Below, one piece after another: positions 1 to 7,668 of a DNA stretch of 26,333 nt. The position numbers and the translations under genes were made by a program. Position 1 is the stretch's first letter, and every line of letters starts with the position of its first letter. Origin of the DNA: CAJQPP01 sp041747075. Lineage in GTDB: Bacteria > Planctomycetota > Planctomycetia > Pirellulales > Pirellulaceae. The stretch spans positions 1-26,333 of the forward strand of contig JBGTFW010000036.1 of assembly GCA_041747075.1 (NCBI GenBank), given 5' to 3'. The notes under the pieces are model-generated. The model did not search any database, was not told the origin of the DNA, and saw only the letters and a program-made list of their open reading frames with translations.

Positions 1-2
1 GG

Positions 3-1364
3 GGGAGAGGGAGCTGGAATCCCGTCGGCCTAAAGCGGGGAAGAGGGAGCTTTTTCTGGCTTGTCGCGATTTTCGTGGCGTTTGTCGGCGCGGGGGCCGC
101 CATCAATGCCCAGGAAAACAACCAGCCGCCCCATCGATTCACGGCGCTCTTTAACGGCAGCAACTTCGACGGCTGGTTCGGACAGCGCGATATCAACCCG
201 TACGAACTCGAAAAAATGTCGTCGCAGGAGCGGGAGGAATTGAAGGTTGCCGATCACGACGGCTTGCTCGAACACTGGCGAATCGCGGATGGTGAAATTG
301 CCAACGACGGATCGGGAGTCTTTTTATCCACCGAAGCCGATTTTCGCGATTTTGAATTGTGGATTGACTATCGGACGGTCGCCGGCGCCGACAGCGGAAT
401 TTATCTGAAGGCTTGTCCCCAGGTTCAGATCTGGGACACGACCGAAGCGGGTGGCAAATGGGAACTCGGTGCCGACAAGGGGTCCGGCGGATTGTGGAAC
501 AACAGTCCCGATTCGCCGGGCAAGGACCCGCGGGTCAAGGCCGACCGGCCTTTCGGCGAGTGGAACCGCATTCGTGTCATTCAAATTGGCGCGCGGACCA
601 GCGTCTGGCTCAATGACCAGCTCGTGGTCGATCATGCGGTGATGGAAAACAATCACTGGAATCGCGGTCACCCGCTGCCGCCACGCGGGCCGATTTGGCT
701 GCAAACGCACGGGGGCGAAGTTCGCTGGCGAAATATATTTGTTCGCGAGATCGAATCCGGGGAAGCCAACCGAATGCTCGCGGACCAGGGCGATGACGGA
801 TTTGAACCGGTATTTAATGGCGACGATTTCACAGGCTGGTCGGGACCGATTGACGGATGGGAGGTTGTCGACGGTGCGATGCGCTGCCGCGCGGGGGCGG
901 GAGGTACGATCTTTACCGATTCGCAATACGGCAATTTCTTGGCGCGGCTGGAGTTCCGCCTGCCGCCGGGTGGCAACAACGGACTGGCGATCCGTTATCC
1001 GGGAGAGGGCGACACGGCCTACTTCGGCATGTGCGAGTTGCAGGTTCTCGACAACACGGCGGAAAAGTACGCTGGGCTGGACCCGCGACAGTTTCACGGA
1101 TCAGCGTATGGCATGGTCGCCGCCGATCGCGGCTACCTGCGTGAACCTGGCGAGTGGAATTTCCAGCAAGTCACCGTTGACGGTTCCCGAATCGTCGTCG
1201 AACTGAACGGCTCGATCATCCTCGACTCCGATCTGGCGACGGTTACGGAGTTCCTTGATGACAAGCCGCATCCAGGGAAGGACCGAAGCGAAGGGCATTT
1301 TGGCCTTGCCGGACACAACGACCCGGTGGAATTCCGCGCGATCCGCATCCGGCCGATCGAATAA
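3..1364 (+). CDS. Exported protein with two DUF1080 (3-keto-disaccharide hydrolase-like) domains, 5' partial
   Basis: Secreted or periplasmic protein with two tandem DUF1080 (PF06439) domains, a fold related to concanavalin-type glycan-binding and 3-keto-glycoside hydrolase proteins. Domain 1 runs from the LFNGSNFDGW motif (about 25 residues after a GTG at 75) to the WRNIFVREI strand. Domain 2 starts at VFNGDDFTGW and ends at the stop. Both carry family strand motifs (VQIWD; ELQVLD, HGSAYG). A GTG at 75 is possible, but the frame is open back to base 3 and the hydrophobic stretch FFWLVAIFVAFVGAGAAINA starts before 75. The real start therefore probably lies upstream of the window, and using 75 would cut the signal peptide in half. 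The family is greatly expanded in planctomycetes and linked to polysaccharide breakdown. Substrate cannot be read from the sequence. Confidence 0.88.
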   Translation, partial: GRGSWNPVGLKRGRGSFFWLVAIFVAFVGAGAAINAQENNQPPHRFTALFNGSNFDGWFGQRDINPYELEKMSSQEREELKVADHDGLLEHWRIADGEIANDGSGVFLSTEADFRDFELWIDYRTVAGADSGIYLKACPQVQIWDTTEAGGKWELGADKGSGGLWNNSPDSPGKDPRVKADRPFGEWNRIRVIQIGARTSVWLNDQLVVDHAVMENNHWNRGHPLPPRGPIWLQTHGGEVRWRNIFVREIESGEANRMLADQGDDGFEPVFNGDDFTGWSGPIDGWEVVDGAMRCRAGAGGTIFTDSQYGNFLARLEFRLPPGGNNGLAIRYPGEGDTAYFGMCELQVLDNTAEKYAGLDPRQFHGSAYGMVAADRGYLREPGEWNFQQVTVDGSRIVVELNGSIILDSDLATVTEFLDDKPHPGKDRSEGHFGLAGHNDPVEFRAIRIRPIE

Positions 1365-1371
1365 ACTCGTG

Positions 1372-1392
1372 GCACGAACTGCCAGTTCGTGC
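1372..1392. repeat. Perfect 9-bp stem-loop after the DUF1080 gene
   Basis: Arms GCACGAACT (1372-1380) and AGTTCGTGC (1384-1392) pair perfectly around a GCC loop, 7 bases after the stop codon. It could act as a transcription terminator, but only a broken T-rich stretch (GGTTGTTTG) follows. It fits the short-stem palindrome style seen elsewhere in this window. Confidence 0.6.
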
Positions 1393-1434
1393 GGTTGTTT
1401 GTGCTACTGTTTGTTGCCACTGGCCGAGCCAATT

Positions 1435-1977
1435 ATGTTCAACCTCCTGGTGCGGATTCTGCTTGTCGTTGGTGGAATCGTCTTGCTGGTCGCGCTGATT
1501 GGAAGTCTATTGCCAAGGGCCTTTGAAACGTCAGCGCAGGTGACAATCGCTTCACCGCCCGAAAAAATCTTTCCATTCGTCGAGGACTTGGGGCATTGGC
1601 AATCGTGGAGTCCGTGGAACGCCCATGCCGTATCCGGCCTCCGCGTCGAGCTGGGTGAACTGACGACGGGCGAGGGTGCCACGCAGACATGGACCGAGCA
1701 GCGGGGGGAGGGCAAGCTGTGGATCACGCGCATCGACGAACCACGGCTCGTGCGCTTTTCGTCGTTGTTCGCCGGCTTCCCTCAAATGGATAATGAAATC
1801 ACGCTGGAGGGAAACGGGGCGGAAACGGTCGTCACGTGGAGGGCCACCGGGTCGTTACCGGGCGGACCTTTTTACGGCTGGTTCGGACTAATGTTCCCCG
1901 CGGCTCTCGGTTCCGAGTTCAGCAACGCCTTGCAACGCCTGAAGTCCACCGTCGAGCAATACGTTCCCGCCGATTGA
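1435..1977 (+). CDS. Membrane-anchored SRPBCC (polyketide cyclase/START-like) family protein
   Basis: A 180-residue protein. Residues 4-27 are one strongly hydrophobic segment (LLVRILLVVGGIVLLVALIG), probably a membrane anchor. It is followed by an SRPBCC fold starting at FETSAQVTIASPPEKIFPFV, with the typical W-x-x-W-S-P-W stretch (LGHWQSWSPW) and a C-terminal helix (FSNALQRLKSTVEQ). This matches the polyketide cyclase 2-like subgroup common in bacteria, whose ligand is usually unknown. The ATG at 1435 puts the hydrophobic segment at the very N terminus. The frame extends upstream to 1255, but that part overlaps the preceding gene and hairpin and does not look like protein. No clear ribosome binding site is visible. 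Confidence 0.85.
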   Translation: MFNLLVRILLVVGGIVLLVALIGSLLPRAFETSAQVTIASPPEKIFPFVEDLGHWQSWSPWNAHAVSGLRVELGELTTGEGATQTWTEQRGEGKLWITRIDEPRLVRFSSLFAGFPQMDNEITLEGNGAETVVTWRATGSLPGGPFYGWFGLMFPAALGSEFSNALQRLKSTVEQYVPAD

Positions 1978-1996
1978 GTCCCTTTGGCTGCGCGCC

Positions 1997-2025
1997 TTGT
2001 GACCTGCCTGCGCGAGTTTTATAAT
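1997..2025 (+). promoter_or_regulatory. Probable sigma70-type promoter for sucCD
   Basis: TTGTGA at 1997-2002 (4 of 6 to the -35 consensus) is followed by a 17-base spacer and a perfect TATAAT at 2020-2025. Transcription would start near 2032, giving a leader of about 50 bases before the sucC ATG. It sits in the 106-base gap between the SRPBCC gene and sucC. This is the best promoter match I found in the window. Confidence 0.6.
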
Positions 2026-2083
2026 CGCCGCGAGGCCGAATCGCGCCGAACCGCAAATTCTCCATTGTTCAGTACCCGCTCGC

Positions 2084-3280
2084 ATGAAGATTCACGAATA
2101 CCAGGGGAAGCAGATTTTTCGCGAGGCAGGCATCGCCGTGCCAGACGGGCACATCGCGCGAACGCCGGACGAGGCCGCACGGGCCTTTGAAAGACTCGGT
2201 GGACCGGTCGCCGTCGTCAAGGCGCAGATTCACGCGGGCGGGCGTGGCAAGGGAACGCTCATCGAGCATCCCCAACAACGCGGTGTCCAGCTCGTCAAAT
2301 CGTCGGGCGAAGCACGGGAGGTCGCCGAACGTCTGCTCGGAAACCGGCTCGTCACAATTCAGTCCGGCGCGGAGGGGAAGCGGGTGAATCAGGTTTACGT
2401 CGAAGCGGGCTGCGACATCGCCCGCGAATTGTACCTTGGCATCGTCCTCGACCGGGCCGCCGCGACTCCCGTGCTGATGTGCTCGAGCGAAGGGGGCGTG
2501 GAAATTGAAAAGGTGGCCGAGGAGACTCCGGAGAAAATCTTCAAGGAACATTTCAGGCCCGCGCAGGGGATCGAAAGTTACCAGATCCGCAAACTGTGCA
2601 AGCGACTCGGCCTCGAGGGCAAGACCGTTCGCAGTGCCGACCGGTTCATCAAGGCCCTTTGCCGCCTGTATGTTGACATGGACTGTTCGATGATCGAGAT
2701 CAACCCGCTGGTCGTTACGGGGGGCGGGGAGTTGACGGCGCTCGATTCAAAAATTTCCTTTGATGACAACGCCCTTTTCCGCCACCCCGAACTGGCGGAA
2801 CTCCGCGACCTCTCGGAAGAAGAAGAATCGGAAGTTCGCGCCGCCGACGCCGGATTGAGTTACGTCAAGCTGGACGGAAATATCGGCTGTCTGGTGAACG
2901 GGGCGGGCCTCGCGATGAGCACCATGGACATCATCAAGCTGCATGGTGGCGAGCCCGCGAACTTTCTCGACGTGGGCGGCGGTGCCGAAGTCGACGCGGT
3001 CACCGAGGCCTTTCGCATTTTGCTCGGCGACCCCAACACACGGGCAGTGCTCGTCAATATTTTTGGAGGGATCATGCGCTGCACAACGATCGCTGAAGCC
3101 CTCGTTTCGGCGGCTACAACCGTCGGCTTCGATGTCCCTCTCGTCGTCCGGCTGGAAGGAACCGAAGTCGAGGAAGGACGCCGTATCCTCGAACAATCCG
3201 ACATTGACTGTATTATTGCCAGCGATCTGGGGGACGCGGCGCAAAAGGTCGTCGAGGCTGCTTCGGCGGTCAGCGCATGA
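2084..3280 (+). CDS. sucC: Succinate-CoA ligase (ADP- or GDP-forming) subunit beta
   Basis: Beta subunit of succinyl-CoA synthetase (398 residues, usual length about 390). The enzyme couples succinyl-CoA cleavage in the TCA cycle to nucleoside triphosphate synthesis in the cytoplasm. The N-terminal ATP-grasp domain begins MKIHEYQGKQIFREAGI and has KAQIHAGGRGKG, the nucleotide-binding glycine loop. Later come MIEINPLVV (metal and nucleotide site), FLDVGGGA and the family signature VNIFGGIMRC near residue 325. The ATG at 2084 fits the family N terminus exactly. No obvious Shine-Dalgarno sequence precedes it. sucD follows after 73 bases on the same strand, so they are probably co-transcribed from the promoter at 1997-2025. 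Nucleotide preference cannot be decided by eye. Confidence 0.97.
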   Translation: MKIHEYQGKQIFREAGIAVPDGHIARTPDEAARAFERLGGPVAVVKAQIHAGGRGKGTLIEHPQQRGVQLVKSSGEAREVAERLLGNRLVTIQSGAEGKRVNQVYVEAGCDIARELYLGIVLDRAAATPVLMCSSEGGVEIEKVAEETPEKIFKEHFRPAQGIESYQIRKLCKRLGLEGKTVRSADRFIKALCRLYVDMDCSMIEINPLVVTGGGELTALDSKISFDDNALFRHPELAELRDLSEEEESEVRAADAGLSYVKLDGNIGCLVNGAGLAMSTMDIIKLHGGEPANFLDVGGGAEVDAVTEAFRILLGDPNTRAVLVNIFGGIMRCTTIAEALVSAATTVGFDVPLVVRLEGTEVEEGRRILEQSDIDCIIASDLGDAAQKVVEAASAVSA

Positions 3281-3353
3281 CACGCCAGTCTTTATTACTT
3301 TCTGTCTTTCCATCGCTCGCACTCTTCCCGTCACTTTCCATTCGTCCCAATTC

Positions 3354-4238
3354 ATGAGCATTCTTGTTGACAAGGAAACGCGCGTTATTTGCCAGGGGAT
3401 CACCGGCGACTCGGGCGGATTTCATACGCGCGGTTGCATGGATTACGGGACCCGGATGGTCGGGGGCGTGACGCCTGGCAAAGGTGGCCAGACCGCGCAC
3501 GGATTGCCGGTTTTTGACACGGTCATGGAAGCGCGCGAGGAAACGGGCTGCAACGCGACCATGATTTTTGTCCCGCCGCCGTTCGCCGCCGACGCGATTC
3601 TCGAAGCACTCGACGCGGGCCTCGAGGTCGTCGTGGCGATTACCGAGGGTATTCCCGTGATCGACATGGTGCGCGTCTACGATCGGGCGAGCCAAAATGG
3701 CTCGACGCTCATTGGTCCCAACTGTCCCGGTGTGATCACTCCCGGCGAGTGCAAGATCGGCATTATGCCCGGGTACATCCACCAGCCCGGCAAGGTCGGC
3801 ATCATGAGCCGCAGCGGCACGCTCACCTACGAAGCCGTATGGCAAACTTCCAATCTCGGACTTGGCCAATCGAGTTGCATTGGTCTCGGCGGCGACCCGA
3901 TCGTGGGAACGTCCTTTATTGACGTATTGCGGATGTTCGAGGAGGACGACGCGACGGAAGCGATTCTGATGATCGGCGAAATTGGCGGCAGCGCCGAGGA
4001 AGAGGCGGCTCAATTCGTACGGCAACACGTCACCAAACCGGTGGCGGGATTCATCGCCGGGAGCACCGCACCGCCAGGAAAACGGATGGGCCATGCGGGC
4101 GCGATCATTTCGGGTGGCAAGGGGACGGCGACGGAAAAGATCGCCGCGATGGAAGAAGCCGGAATAGAAATCGCCCGTTCGCCGGCTGAAATGGGCGAGG
4201 CGGTCTTGCGCGCCTTCGAGCGCGGCAAAGGGCGGTGA
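3354..4238 (+). CDS. sucD: Succinate-CoA ligase subunit alpha
   Basis: Alpha subunit of succinyl-CoA synthetase, 294 residues (family about 290). It binds CoA and carries the phosphohistidine that passes phosphate from succinyl-phosphate to the nucleotide on SucC. Visible motifs: ICQGITGDSGGFHT with the CoA-binding Rossmann start, VGGVTPGKGG, IGPNCPGVI, MSRSGTLTYE, and GKRMGHAGAI with the catalytic histidine at residue 247, matching the position in E. coli SucD. The same frame is open from 2943, inside sucC, but homology begins at the ATG at 3354 (MSILVDKETRVICQG), which is the chosen start. The 73-base spacer after sucC has no recognisable gene or ribosome site. An element of a dispersed hairpin repeat begins a few bases after the stop. 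Confidence 0.97.
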   Translation: MSILVDKETRVICQGITGDSGGFHTRGCMDYGTRMVGGVTPGKGGQTAHGLPVFDTVMEAREETGCNATMIFVPPPFAADAILEALDAGLEVVVAITEGIPVIDMVRVYDRASQNGSTLIGPNCPGVITPGECKIGIMPGYIHQPGKVGIMSRSGTLTYEAVWQTSNLGLGQSSCIGLGGDPIVGTSFIDVLRMFEEDDATEAILMIGEIGGSAEEEAAQFVRQHVTKPVAGFIAGSTAPPGKRMGHAGAIISGGKGTATEKIAAMEEAGIEIARSPAEMGEAVLRAFERGKGR

Positions 4239-4241
4239 TTC

Positions 4242-4342
4242 GTGGTGCTTGTAGCTGCCGTTGCCAAACGGCGGGAATCCGGGTTTCGCGAATGAATATC
4301 CACGCTTGCCAAGTGTGGCTCCGTCGAACATGGCGCTGTCCA
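4242..4342 (+). repeat. Dispersed two-hairpin repeat, copy A (family 1)
   Basis: Begins 4 bases after the sucD stop. Hairpin 1 has arms GCCGTT and AACGGC around GCCA (4257-4272). Hairpin 2 has arms CCACGCTT and AAGTGTGG (one mismatch) around GCC. The right edge is TGGCGCTGTCCA (4331-4342), identical to one terminal repeat of copy C at 12408-12562. Copy B lies at 7314-7410. Much of the rest of the 306-base gap between sucD and ppdK (4343-4544) is without recognisable content apart from a weak promoter-like site. Confidence 0.8.
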
Positions 4343-4414
4343 ATAATAGGCGGCAAAACACCTCGCTTTACGTTATTCCGATCAGTTCACCTCGTGCGGA
4401 ATTCGTATCGCCGC

Positions 4415-4420
4415 TACAAT
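4415..4420 (+). promoter_or_regulatory. Possible -10 element upstream of ppdK
   Basis: TACAAT (5 of 6 to the -10 consensus) at 4415-4420, 124 bases before the ppdK ATG. No convincing -35 is found at 16-18 bases distance, so this is only a weak suggestion. Confidence 0.25.
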
Positions 4421-4544
4421 GCGCGGCTTGCAGGCGTTCTCCCTCTGTCCTCGCGTTGCCCAATTCCCCCACCTTCGGGCGAAGCGGAACGCTGGCGCTT
4501 GCCAACCCAGTCCTTTTTGAACTGCTACAGGAAAACACCAGGCG

Positions 4545-7283
4545 ATGACCGAAGCAACCCTTGCCAAGAATCAAACGGCCCGCTCCACCCAGTCCGACGC
4601 GAAAAACTCGAATGGACGCGCCGACACCGCGCGGCCTGTTTACTATTTCGGCGAAAGCCGCACCGACGGACGCGGCGTGGGCAAGGACGTACTCGGCGGC
4701 AAGGGTGCCAATCTCGCGGAGATGACGGGACTGGGGCTGCCGGTCCCGCCGGGATTCACGATCACCACGCAAGCGTGCGACCAGTATTACAAGAGCGGAC
4801 AAAAACTTCCCGCCGGGTTGATGGACGCGGTTCGCGAGAACATCGGGACGCTCGAAAAGGAACTTGGGAAACGATTTGGCGATCCGAAAAACCCGCTGCT
4901 CGTTTCCGTTCGTTCGGGCGCGGCCGTGTCGATGCCCGGCATGATGGACACGATTCTGAACCTCGGCCTGACGGATGAGTCGGTCGAGGGCCTCGCCGCC
5001 GCCACCGACAACCCGCGTTTTGCATGGGACGCGTACCGGCGACTCATCAATATGTTTGGCAGCGTCGTGATGGAACTGGAACACAAGTCCTTTGAAGAGC
5101 AATTCAGCGTGATCAAGAAACGCTACAAGGCCGAACACGATACGCAGGTTCCCGCGGAAGGGATGAAGGAACTCTGCGATGCCTACCAGCGAGTCTTTCG
5201 CAAACTCGCGGGAGAAGCCTTCCCCCAGGACCCTTACGTTCAACTGGAACGGGCGATCGAAGCAGTTTTCCGGAGCTGGAATGCACCGCGCGCGAAAAGT
5301 TATCGTCAGGTCGAGGGGATCCGCGGACTGCTCGGAACGGCGGTCAACGTCCAGTCGATGGTATTCGGCAACATGGGCGAGGATTCCGGGACGGGAGTCG
5401 CCTTTACTCGCAACCCGGCCACCGGCGAAAACGAGTTTTACGGTGAATTTCTCATCAACGCACAGGGCGAGGATGTGGTCGCCGGCATTCGCACGCCGCG
5501 ACCGGTCAGCGAAATGCCGAAATGGAATCGCGCCATTCACGCGGAACTGCTGGAAATCAAGACGACGCTGGAAGATCACTATCGCGAAATGCAGGACATC
5601 GAGTTCACGATCGAACGCGGCAAGTTGTATATGCTCCAGACGAGGACCGGCAAGCGAACGGGGGGGGCGGCGCTGCGAATCGCTTGCGACATGATCCGGG
5701 AAAAGCTCGTCGACGAGCAAAAGGCCTTTATGCGAATCCCCGCCGGCGACCTGATCCAGGTATTGCTGCCGGGATTTGATCCCGCCGCGCGAAAGACCGC
5801 GACCATACTTGCGAAAGGGCTTCCCGCCTCGCCCGGTGCCGCGACCGGAAAACTTGCCTTTGCCGCCGCCGAAGCGGTCGAACGCTCAAAGGCAGGCGAG
5901 CGCGTCATGCTGGTTCGCAACGAAACGAGTCCCGAAGACATCGACGGTATGCATTGCGCCGCGGGGATTCTCACCAGTACAGGTGGTATGACCAGTCACG
6001 CGGCGGTCGTCGCGCGAGGCTGGGGCCGGTGCTGCGTCGTCGGTGCTCAGGCGATCGAAATCAACGAACGCGGACGCAAGATCACCGTCAAGGGCAAGAC
6101 GCTCACCTGGAAGGACACGATTTCGCTTGACGGAGCGACGGGTGAAGTCATCCTCGGTGAACTGAAGACCGTTCAGCCCAAGCCCTCCGCCGATTTCGAG
6201 ACGGTGATGAAGTGGGCCGACCGCCATCGCAAGCTCGGAGTGCGTGCCAACGCCGATACGCCCGCCGACGCCAAAAAAGCCCTTCAATTCGGTGCCCAGG
6301 GAATTGGCCTGTGTCGCACCGAGCATATGTTCTTTGAAGAGGACCGGATCACGGCGATGCGTGAGATGATCCTCGCCGAGGACGAACCGGCGCGGCGCAA
6401 GGCCCTGAAGAAACTGCTGCCGATCCAGCGGCGCGACTTCGAGGGAATTTTCAGGGCCATGAACGGGTTCCCCGTGACGGTCCGCCTCCTCGATCCGCCG
6501 CTCCACGAATTCCTTCCCCACGATGCGAAATCCCAGGCGACCGTCGCCGCCGAACTTGGACTGACCACGGCGAAAATCAAGCGGCGCGTCAACCAGTTGC
6601 ACGAAATGAACCCGATGCTCGGCCATCGCGGCTGCCGACTCAGTGTTTCCTGGCCGGAAATCCTCGAAATGCAAGTGACGGCCATCACCGAAGCGGCCAT
6701 CAATTGCGTCAACAAGGGGATCGACGCCCAGGCGGAGATCATGATCCCGCTGGTCGGGACGGACCGCGAACTGGCGATGCTGCGCGAAAAGACAGCGGAA
6801 ACGATCGCGAAGGTCCGCGTGGCGAAGAAATTCACCGCTGAACTGAACATCCTGATCGGAACGATGATCGAGATTCCCCGCGCCGCGCTCACGGCGGACG
6901 AAATCGCGCGGCACGCCGATTTTTTCAGCTTCGGGACCAACGACCTGACCCAAATGGCCTTTGGTTTCAGCCGCGACGATATCGGCAGCTTCCTCCCCGC
7001 GTATCTGGAAAAGGGCCTGTTGCCCGTCGATCCGTTTGTTTCCATCGATCAATCAGGCGTCGGCCAACTGGTGGAGATGGGAGTTGTGAAGGGACGCAGC
7101 GAGCGCCCGAATCTGAAGATCGGGATTTGTGGCGAGCATGGAGGCGACCCCGATTCGATTGACTTTTGCCACCGGATCGGCCTGGATTACGTCAGTTGCT
7201 CGCCTTACCGGGTTCCGACCGCCCGCCTCGCCGCCGCCCAGGCAAACCTCCGAAACGAGGCGCAAGCTTCCAGCTTGCCGTAA
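4545..7283 (+). CDS. ppdK: Pyruvate, phosphate dikinase
   Basis: Interconverts pyruvate, ATP and phosphate with PEP, AMP and pyrophosphate in the cytoplasm, serving PPi-linked glycolysis or gluconeogenesis. It has 912 residues (family about 870-950). After a polar leader of about 30 residues come the N-terminal ATP-grasp nucleotide domain (VLGGKGANLAEM near residue 50; SVRSGAAVSMPGMMDTILNLG), the swivelling phosphohistidine domain (LTSTGGMTSHAAVVARGWG, catalytic His485) and the C-terminal PEP/pyruvate TIM barrel (GIGLCRTEHMFF; GTNDLTQMAFGFSRDD; GICGEHGGD with Cys862). All catalytic residues expected in the family are present. The ATG at 4545 follows a gap carrying repeat copy A. Copy B follows the stop, so the gene is bracketed by the same repeat family. 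No ribosome binding site stands out. Confidence 0.97.
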   Translation: MTEATLAKNQTARSTQSDAKNSNGRADTARPVYYFGESRTDGRGVGKDVLGGKGANLAEMTGLGLPVPPGFTITTQACDQYYKSGQKLPAGLMDAVRENIGTLEKELGKRFGDPKNPLLVSVRSGAAVSMPGMMDTILNLGLTDESVEGLAAATDNPRFAWDAYRRLINMFGSVVMELEHKSFEEQFSVIKKRYKAEHDTQVPAEGMKELCDAYQRVFRKLAGEAFPQDPYVQLERAIEAVFRSWNAPRAKSYRQVEGIRGLLGTAVNVQSMVFGNMGEDSGTGVAFTRNPATGENEFYGEFLINAQGEDVVAGIRTPRPVSEMPKWNRAIHAELLEIKTTLEDHYREMQDIEFTIERGKLYMLQTRTGKRTGGAALRIACDMIREKLVDEQKAFMRIPAGDLIQVLLPGFDPAARKTATILAKGLPASPGAATGKLAFAAAEAVERSKAGERVMLVRNETSPEDIDGMHCAAGILTSTGGMTSHAAVVARGWGRCCVVGAQAIEINERGRKITVKGKTLTWKDTISLDGATGEVILGELKTVQPKPSADFETVMKWADRHRKLGVRANADTPADAKKALQFGAQGIGLCRTEHMFFEEDRITAMREMILAEDEPARRKALKKLLPIQRRDFEGIFRAMNGFPVTVRLLDPPLHEFLPHDAKSQATVAAELGLTTAKIKRRVNQLHEMNPMLGHRGCRLSVSWPEILEMQVTAITEAAINCVNKGIDAQAEIMIPLVGTDRELAMLREKTAETIAKVRVAKKFTAELNILIGTMIEIPRAALTADEIARHADFFSFGTNDLTQMAFGFSRDDIGSFLPAYLEKGLLPVDPFVSIDQSGVGQLVEMGVVKGRSERPNLKIGICGEHGGDPDSIDFCHRIGLDYVSCSPYRVPTARLAAAQANLRNEAQASSLP

Positions 7284-7313
7284 TCGCCGGGTTTCACCCG
7301 CGTCGGTGCAGCA

Positions 7314-7410
7314 GTGTGAATCGCGATGTTTGTAGCTGCCGTTGCCAAACGGCGGGAATTCCGGTTTCGCCAATGAATATCCACGCTTTGGCAAGTGTGG
7401 CTACGTCGGA
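7314..7410 (+). repeat. Dispersed two-hairpin repeat, copy B (family 1)
   Basis: About 100 bases, closely matching copy A and the complement of copy C from GTGTGAATCGC through the two hairpins: GCCGTT/AACGGC around GCCA, and CCACGCTT/AAGTGTGG around TGGC. It diverges from the others after the second hairpin (CATCCAACG instead of ATGGCGCTG), so it lacks the 12-bp terminal repeat on this side. It begins about 30 bases after the ppdK stop. Confidence 0.8.
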
Positions 7411-7476
7411 CATCCAACGTCCGTGGGTCGTTGACTCCCGCGTGAAACCACCCATCTCTGTCAAGGTATGCGGGCT

Positions 7477-7529
7477 ATTCCGATTATTCCTTCTGCCAGC
7501 ATTCCGAAGCGGGCTGGCACAATCGGAAT
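7477..7529. promoter_or_regulatory. Nested inverted repeat upstream of the TPR-Wza operon
   Basis: Outer arms ATTCCGATT (7477-7485) and AATCGGAAT (7521-7529) are perfectly complementary. Inside them TGCCAGC (7494-7500) pairs with GCTGGCA (7513-7519). The two stems are separated by 8 bases on the left and 1 on the right. The rest of the 385-base gap before 7669 holds repeat copy B and no gene. It could be an operator, a leader structure or another small repeat. Confidence 0.45.
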
Positions 7530-7668
7530 TGTCGTCATTCGCGGAATATCCGGTCGATACGTAATCCGGGTCACCCGCGTGGAAGCATCTTGCGCGGGAT
7601 CGGTTCGCCGGGTATTCCGGTGAGCTTGCCCATCCATCTCCAGCCCAAAGTCCAACGGAGTTGACGGG

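Noticed and set aside
3270..4361. Long minus-strand open frame opposite sucD (363 codons)
   Set aside because: It mirrors sucD, whose catalytic motifs are intact on the plus strand; the minus product has no recognisable family and is a side effect of GC-rich codon use. The same holds for minus frames opposite ppdK at 4368-5720 and 5886-7052.
7287..7301. Terminator after ppdK (CGGGT/ACCCG around TTC)
   Set aside because: Only 5 bp of stem and no T-run; too weak to list.
7513..7532. Sigma54-like promoter (TGGCAC ... TTGT)
   Set aside because: The distance between the GG and GC-like elements is wrong (8 instead of 5 bases between TGGCAC and TTG), and the TGGCA belongs to an inverted repeat.
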